Positions 6,066 through 9,492 of a DNA stretch of 9,492 bases are shown one piece after another. The stretch is taken from NCBI GenBank assembly GCA_965262315.1, contig CBDHFJ010000139.1, positions 1-9,492 of the forward strand. The letters are read 5' to 3'. How positions within the stretch are numbered: position 1 is the first letter of the stretch; each line of letters begins with the position of its first letter. The DNA comes from JBCCFK01 sp965262315. GTDB lineage: Bacteria > Actinomycetota > Acidimicrobiia > Acidimicrobiales > UBA8592. Under the pieces are notes generated by a model. That model was not told the DNA's origin, made no database searches, and was given only the letters and a program-made list of their open reading frames with translations. The position numbers were made by a program, and so were the translations under genes.

Positions 6066-6518
6066 TCAGGCGGTCGACGGTGGGTCGGTGCGGTCGAGGT
6101 CGTCCTGGAGCCGTCGGGCGATCGCCGCGACGCGGTCCACCTCGGCCCCGGCGCCGCGCCGGAGGCGCCAGGCGAAGCGCAGCAGCGAGACCGGACCGGC
6201 GGGGATGTCCAGTTCCTCCACCGCGTCGTCGAGCGCGGCGCGTCTGTCGGCGAGGTCGGTGGTGTCGATGCCTCGGTCGAGCAGGCCCACGATGATCCGT
6301 CGGGCCACGACGGTCAGGAGCGCGGCACCCGCGGCCAGGAGCAGCACCAGCACGCACAGGACACGCCCAACGGTGCCGAACACGATGAGGCCGACCACCG
6401 CAGCGAGGGCGATCACCCCCGCTGTGAGGAGCGCCGCACGGCTCCGTGATCGGATCTTGTCCGCGATGGCACCGGCCACCAGGCCGAGCACCAGGTCGTC
6501 CACGTCCTGGAAGTCCAC
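6066..6518 (-). CDS. Hypothetical two-helix membrane protein
   Basis: No known family is recognised. The 150-residue product has a short polar N-terminus with a DFQDVDDLVLGLVAGAIADKIR amphipathic-looking segment. A basic patch RSRSR (residues 23-27) precedes two adjacent transmembrane helices, about residues 28-50 and 53-73. A RRG-containing, charged cytoplasmic-type tail with helical character follows, ending DRTDPPSTA. The basic residues flanking the helices suggest both ends are inside (positive-inside rule). GTG 6518 is the first start after an in-frame TGA. It has no clear ribosome binding site, and a weak CAAGAT hexamer lies 7 nt upstream on the minus strand, so it may also be leaderless. 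It heads a probable operon with the EthD gene and is divergent from the rpf-like gene. Codon use is normal for the window. Confidence 0.72.
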   Translation of the reverse strand: MDFQDVDDLVLGLVAGAIADKIRSRSRAALLTAGVIALAAVVGLIVFGTVGRVLCVLVLLLAAGAALLTVVARRIIVGLLDRGIDTTDLADRRAALDDAVEELDIPAGPVSLLRFAWRLRRGAGAEVDRVAAIARRLQDDLDRTDPPSTA

Positions 6519-6596
6519 GAGCCAGATCTTGCCTCAACCGAGCCCGGTGGCGCCTGGAATCCGTGGAGGAACGGCGACATGACGTAGGGGTGACTA

Positions 6597-6622
6597 CATG
6601 GTTGTGACGAATGACACCCATG
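6597..6622. promoter_or_regulatory. Imperfect 26-bp inverted repeat with CRP-like half-sites upstream of the rpf-like gene
   Basis: The outer arms CATGG (6597-6601) and CCATG (6618-6622) are perfect complements, and inner TGT/ACA triplets also pair, giving 9 of 13 matched pairs. Offset by one base, TGTGA (6603-6607) and ACACC (6614-6618) are separated by 6 nt. This matches the CRP-type TGTGA-N6-TCACA pattern in 8 of 10 positions. CRP (Rv3676) is known to regulate rpfA in Mycobacterium tuberculosis, which makes the location suggestive. A transcribed hairpin or a different regulator is equally possible. Confidence 0.35.
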
Positions 6623-6661
6623 AAACATTGCGGTTGCGTGTCGAATCGATGAGGTCGCTCT

Positions 6662-6667
6662 TACGGT
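6662..6667 (+). promoter_or_regulatory. Candidate -10 element (TACGGT) for the rpf-like gene
   Basis: TACGGT fits TANNNT in a locally less GC-rich stretch. It would give a leader of about 48 nt before the ATG at 6722. There is no clear -35 box. If transcription starts near 6674, the CRP-like pair upstream is centred near -63, close to the class I activator position. This is one of several possible placements and is inferred only from spacing. Confidence 0.25.
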
Positions 6668-6721
6668 TTCTGGAGCTGATTCGGGGGGCGTGGAGCACGT
6701 CAGTTGGAGGAGCCACGCATC

Positions 6722-7459
6722 ATGAAGAAGTATCTGGAACGCACCATGTTCACGGCCGCTCTCGGGGCCGTCGCTCTGGCTGGCTGGTTGGCCGTGGAGA
6801 GCGCGCCACAGGCGGCGGCGCCGGCCCTGGTCGAGGTCGCCGCACCGGCGTCCACGGCGCCGGTCGTCACCGCACCGCAGGTGCAGGTGCCCGTGGCGCC
6901 CCGCGTCGAGATCGACCGCGAAGCCGTGGCGCAGGCCGTGGCCGTCGAGGCCCCGGTCGTCACCGGGGTCGCCGAGTTTCTGCAGGGCGCTCGTGCCGAG
7001 ACCCTCCCCGAGCCGACGGCCGCGCCGGCCGCATCGGAGCCGGTCGTCACCGAGGCCCCTGAGCAGCTCGCCACCACCGACGAGCCAGAAGAGCCCATCG
7101 TCGTCGAGCACACGGTCGCCACCATCCCGGATCCGCCGGACGTGGGATCGAGCGAACGGCGTGAGACGTTCGAGGTCGATGTCCAGACCGGCAGCGACGA
7201 TCCGTGGCTGGGTGTTCGGATCTGCGAGTCGCACAACAACTATGCGATCAACACCGGCAACGGTTTCTACGGCGCGTACCAGTTCACGATCTCGACCTGG
7301 GACTGGGTGGCCGGGCTGATCGGTCGCCCCGACCTGATCGGCGTGCGCCCCGACCTCGCTGCGCCCTGGGACCAGGACCGTCTGGCGCAGGCGCTTGCGT
7401 TCGAGGTCGACGGCGGCGGCCTTCAGCACTGGCCGGTCTGCGGCCGCTACTACGGCTGA
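6722..7459 (+). CDS. Resuscitation-promoting factor-like secreted transglycosylase-domain protein
   Basis: Rpf proteins are lysozyme-like muralytic enzymes of actinomycetes that cleave peptidoglycan glycan strands and help dormant cells resume growth. The 245-residue product begins MKKYLERTMF plus a hydrophobic run (about residues 10-25), an export signal or uncleaved anchor. A Pro/Ala/Val/Glu-rich linker covers about residues 30-155. The C-terminal Rpf domain (about 160-245) has WLGVRICESHNNYAINTGNG, FYGAYQFTISTW, a PWDQDRLAQALAFE segment and the end WPVCGRYYG. Glu169 is the expected catalytic acid, and Cys168 and Cys240 should form the family disulfide. ATG 6722 is preferred over the in-frame TTG at 6704, which itself overlaps the ribosome binding site GGAGGAG (6706-6712, 9 nt before the ATG). 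The usual GGNW after CES is HNNY here, a modest deviation. The linker lacks LysM or G5 domains. Confidence 0.92.
   Translation: MKKYLERTMFTAALGAVALAGWLAVESAPQAAAPALVEVAAPASTAPVVTAPQVQVPVAPRVEIDREAVAQAVAVEAPVVTGVAEFLQGARAETLPEPTAAPAASEPVVTEAPEQLATTDEPEEPIVVEHTVATIPDPPDVGSSERRETFEVDVQTGSDDPWLGVRICESHNNYAINTGNGFYGAYQFTISTWDWVAGLIGRPDLIGVRPDLAAPWDQDRLAQALAFEVDGGGLQHWPVCGRYYG
6860..7052 (+). repeat. Three copies of a 13-bp repeat encoding PVVT in the rpf-like linker
   Basis: The sequence CCGGTCGTCACCG occurs exactly at 6860-6872, 6953-6965 and 7040-7052, spaced 93 and 87 nt, always in the same codon phase. Each copy encodes Pro-Val-Val-Thr (residues 47-50, 78-81, 107-110). The spacing of about 30 codons suggests a loosely repeated linker unit, though the intervening residues are not obviously homologous. 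Confidence 0.6.
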
Positions 7460-7513
7460 GTTCGCCCCAGCAGAAAGCCTTCACGACACCCCCGGCCCAA
7501 CCGATGGATCCGT

Positions 7514-9178
7514 ATGGATGCCACGGCCCTGGCCTGGGCGCAGTCGGTGGATCCGGCGCTCCGCGCTTCGTTGCTCGACCGCGCGCTCGATGCGTCCGCC
7601 GTCGCGATGGCACTCTGCGACGCTGCAGGCTCGATCGTGGCGGCCAACGCGGCCCTGGCGACCTTCTTCGGTGCCGACGACCCGGCGTCGGTCGTGGGCG
7701 ACTCGTTCCAGGACCATCTCCTGCGTTGGGATCGGCGAAACACCCGGGCCGTCAGCGACCGGGCGTTCGTGCTGCCCGACGGTGGCACTCGATGGGGTCG
7801 GGTCCACGAGGCACCAACGGGCGACACCGACGGGCACGTCCTCATCCAGATCATCGACGTGACCGAGGCTCGGGAGTCGCGAGCCCGGCTCGAGTACGAC
7901 GCCGGCCACGATCACCTGACCGGTCTCGTCAACCGACGGACCTTCATGGAAGCGCTCGCGAGCGCGCTGGAGGACGACCGGATGACAGCGTTGCTCGTCG
8001 TCGACGTCGATCGGTTCAAGAGCATCAACGACGCGTTGGGCCATCCCGAGGGGGACCGCCTGCTCGGAGAGCTCGCGGCGCGATTGCGCGCGGCAACGCG
8101 AGCCGACGACGTGGTGTGCCGTCTCGGAGGTGACGAGTTCGCCGTGCTGTTGCGCGCGCCCGTCAGCGTGCGAGACGCGGCGAGCACGGGTCGGCGCGTG
8201 GTCGCGCTGGCAGGCGAACCCGTGGAGCTGGACGGTCAACCGGTCGCCACCAGCGTGAGTGTCGGCGTGTCGTTCAGCACGCCGGGTGCGACGCTCGAGA
8301 CCCTGCTCAGCGAGGCCGACGCCGCGCTCTACCGGGCGAAGACCGAAGGTCGGAACCGCTGTGTCGTGTTCGACGAGGAGTTGCGTTCGTCACTCGCGAC
8401 CCGTTCGCGCCTGGAGGGCGAGCTCCGGGTGGCGTTGACCAATCAGCGGCTGTCGCTGCACTACCAGCCCGAGGTCGACCTGGCCACCGGCGCCATGGTG
8501 GGGATGGAAGCACTCATCCGCTGGGAGCATCCCGTCCACGGCATGCTGGGCGCCGACCGCTTCGTGACCCTCGCCGAGGACGCCGGGATCGTCGCCGAGC
8601 TCGGTCGGTGGGTGCTGCGGACCGCATGCCGTACCCTCGCCGATCTCGACCTCGACGGGCTGATGATGCGGGTGAACGTCAGCGCCGTCCAGCTCGGCCG
8701 GCCGGAACTCGTCAGCGAGGTGGCGGCGGTCTTGGCCGAGACCGGCATCGACCCTGCCTGCCTGTGCCTGGAGGTCACCGAGACTGCGGTCATGGCCGAC
8801 GTCGAGCGCGCGCAGGACGTGCTCGCCGGGCTCGCCGCCCTCGGTGTCCGTCTCGCGGTGGACGACTTCGGGACCGGTTTCAGTTCGCTGGCCTATCTGA
8901 AGCGGCTCCCGGTGGGGGAGCTGAAGATCGACAAGTCCTTCGTCGATGACGTGGCGACCGACGCCGACGCCAGGGCGATCGTGGTCTCGGTCCTCCTCTT
9001 GGCCTCGTCGCTCGAGCTCGGCGTGGTTGCCGAAGGTGTGGAGGACGACGCACAGCGCGACGTGTTGGCCGAGCTCGGCTGCACCCGCGCACAGGGCCAC
9101 CTGTTCGCCTCTGCGATGGACGAGCACGATCTGCGGTGCTGGATCGCCGCCCAGGACGGGTCATCCGCCTCCGCCTGA
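7514..9178 (+). CDS. PAS-GGDEF-EAL cyclic-di-GMP signalling protein
   Basis: The protein combines domains that make c-di-GMP (GGDEF, diguanylate cyclase) and break it (EAL, phosphodiesterase). The 554-residue product has no membrane segment, so it is cytoplasmic. A PAS-like sensor covers about residues 19-120. The GGDEF domain starts at HDHLTGLVNRR and has an intact GGDEF at 205-209, with the product-inhibition I-site RADD at 196-199 exactly five residues before it. The EAL domain has EAL at 332-334, VNVSAVQL, LEVTETAV, DDFGTG at 450-455, LKIDKSFV, VVAEGVED and AQGHLFA. All main catalytic and metal-ligand motifs are present, so both activities are possible and the net direction is undecided. 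ATG 7514 has only a weak GGA upstream. The gene lies 54 nt after the rpf-like gene and could be co-transcribed; no terminator is evident in the gap. Its stop nearly abuts the convergent gene. Confidence 0.95.
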   Translation: MDATALAWAQSVDPALRASLLDRALDASAVAMALCDAAGSIVAANAALATFFGADDPASVVGDSFQDHLLRWDRRNTRAVSDRAFVLPDGGTRWGRVHEAPTGDTDGHVLIQIIDVTEARESRARLEYDAGHDHLTGLVNRRTFMEALASALEDDRMTALLVVDVDRFKSINDALGHPEGDRLLGELAARLRAATRADDVVCRLGGDEFAVLLRAPVSVRDAASTGRRVVALAGEPVELDGQPVATSVSVGVSFSTPGATLETLLSEADAALYRAKTEGRNRCVVFDEELRSSLATRSRLEGELRVALTNQRLSLHYQPEVDLATGAMVGMEALIRWEHPVHGMLGADRFVTLAEDAGIVAELGRWVLRTACRTLADLDLDGLMMRVNVSAVQLGRPELVSEVAAVLAETGIDPACLCLEVTETAVMADVERAQDVLAGLAALGVRLAVDDFGTGFSSLAYLKRLPVGELKIDKSFVDDVATDADARAIVVSVLLLASSLELGVVAEGVEDDAQRDVLAELGCTRAQGHLFASAMDEHDLRCWIAAQDGSSASA

Positions 9179-9184
9179 CGTCAG
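9175..9184. other. 10-bp perfect palindrome joining two convergent stop codons
   Basis: CTGACGTCAG contains the TGA of the PAS-GGDEF-EAL gene (9176-9178) and, on the other strand, the TGA of the small membrane-protein gene (9181-9183). It is perfectly self-complementary. It has no loop, so it is unlikely to be a terminator hairpin. It may be chance. Confidence 0.5.
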
Positions 9185-9399
9185 TCGCTGTCGGCGGGCC
9201 CTCCCATGACGGCCCGGATCGCCACGACCAGGCCGGCGAGACCGGCGGCGGTCAAGAGCGTGACCCACAACCAGGTGGTCTCCCCGTCGGCCCCGCCGTC
9301 GAGACCGAGGATCCCCAGTGTCAGGAAGGCGATCCCGAAGATCAACGGCGTCGGACGCAACCCGAGTCGGCTCCGCAGGCCCAGCCATCGCTCACCCAC
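9181..9399 (-). CDS. Small two-helix membrane protein
   Basis: No named family is recognised. The 72-residue product has a basic N-terminus (GERWLGLRSRLGLRP) and a first hydrophobic helix from about residue 18 to 33 (PLIFGIAFLTLGILGL). A short acidic loop DGGADGETT and a second helix of about residues 43-65 (WLWVTLLTAAGLAGLVVAIR) follow, with a short polar tail. GTG 9399 is chosen because it overlaps the upstream gene's stop by 8 nt and has GGGGTGA upstream on the minus strand, implying translational coupling. Its fixed partner is therefore the upstream gene, whose tail resembles PspC/LiaF-type envelope proteins, so a membrane accessory role is plausible but inferred. The positive-inside rule places both ends in the cytoplasm. 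Confidence 0.7.
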   Translation of the reverse strand: MGERWLGLRSRLGLRPTPLIFGIAFLTLGILGLDGGADGETTWLWVTLLTAAGLAGLVVAIRAVMGGPADSD

Positions 9400-9492
9400 G
9401 TTCGATCACCCCGCTGCCGATGCCCACACTGAGGTCGATGATGACGGTTGGCGCCGTGTCGGTGGTGTCCCGATCCACGTCGAGCTCGTTTC
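9392..9492 (-). CDS. C-terminal end of a possible PspC/LiaF-type (toastrack) envelope protein, cut by window
   Basis: Only the last 32 codons are visible. The protein ends in TVIIDLSVGIGSGVIERG, which resembles the final beta-strands of PspC-associated and LiaF/YvqF C-terminal domains (repeated short hydrophobic strands with a DLxVGxG turn). An upstream acidic stretch NELDVDRDTTDT precedes it. Those proteins respond to cell-envelope stress. With so little sequence the family call is tentative, and another beta-rich protein is possible. The reading frame is supported by the 8-nt overlap with the following gene and by codon use like the rest of the window. Confidence 0.5.
   Translation of the reverse strand, partial: NELDVDRDTTDTAPTVIIDLSVGIGSGVIERG

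Noticed and set aside
6525..6720. Cyclic-di-AMP (ydaO-yuaA) riboswitch upstream of the rpf-like gene, suggested by GGAGGAAC and GGGGTGA segments
   Set aside because: Such riboswitches do precede rpf genes in actinomycetes, but the conserved 3' half (CCGAACCCG followed by CAGCTAACC) is absent in the next 120 nt. A covariance-model search (RF00379) would settle it.
6598..7062. Open frame starting ATG at 6598 and running into the rpf-like gene
   Set aside because: It overlaps the rpf-like gene out of frame for most of its length, lacks a ribosome binding site, and becomes Arg/Gly-rich as expected for a shifted frame in GC-rich DNA.
9136..9432. Plus-strand frame across the end of the EAL gene and the small membrane gene
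   Set aside because: It is antisense to two better-supported genes and its product is a polar Gln/Pro/Gly-rich sequence typical of a shadow frame.

Overview
The window is about 9.5 kb of very GC-rich, gene-dense DNA with many GTG starts. It carries a DUF385 (flavin/F420-type) protein and an Rpf-type cell-wall enzyme. Together these point to the chromosome of a high-GC actinomycete; the class Acidimicrobiia is my guess, not something the sequence proves. I see no transposase, integrase, CRISPR array, tRNA or rRNA, and no base-composition break suggesting recent transfer.

Left part, bases 1-4831, all on the plus strand and centred on tRNA anticodon-loop modification. It opens with a glycosyltransferase cut by the window edge, of the tRNA-queuosine mannosyltransferase-like family (DUF3524/GTDC1). 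Next is a P1-family N-terminal-nucleophile peptidase with a good ribosome binding site. Then comes the compact cluster tsaE-tsaB-rimI-tsaD, which encodes the bacterial t6A37 machinery (TsaE ATPase, TsaB and TsaD; TsaC is not here) plus the ribosomal-protein acetyltransferase RimI. tsaE appears to begin a new, leaderless transcript. tsaE/tsaB overlap by 7 nt and tsaB/rimI by 4 nt.

Middle, 4842-6518. A DUF385 nitroreductase-like gene runs back towards tsaD and also looks leaderless, with the same promoter-to-start geometry as tsaE. A short plus-strand gene for an unrecognised 77-residue protein converges on a two-gene minus-strand operon (a two-helix membrane protein, then an EthD-domain protein). 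A small hairpin lies between the convergent stops.

Right part, 6519-9492. A 203-nt, relatively AT-richer divergent region holds an imperfect 26-bp inverted repeat that includes a CRP-like half-site pair. It lies upstream of a secreted resuscitation-promoting-factor-like gene. A PAS-GGDEF-EAL cyclic-di-GMP protein with intact motifs follows. Convergent to it on the minus strand are a 72-residue membrane protein and the last 32 residues of a protein that may be a PspC/LiaF-type envelope-stress protein.

No obviously new multi-gene defence or biosynthetic system is present. The items most worth following are the queuosine-glycosyltransferase-like gene beside the t6A genes, the matched leaderless promoters, the rpf upstream control region and the uncharacterised 77-residue gene.
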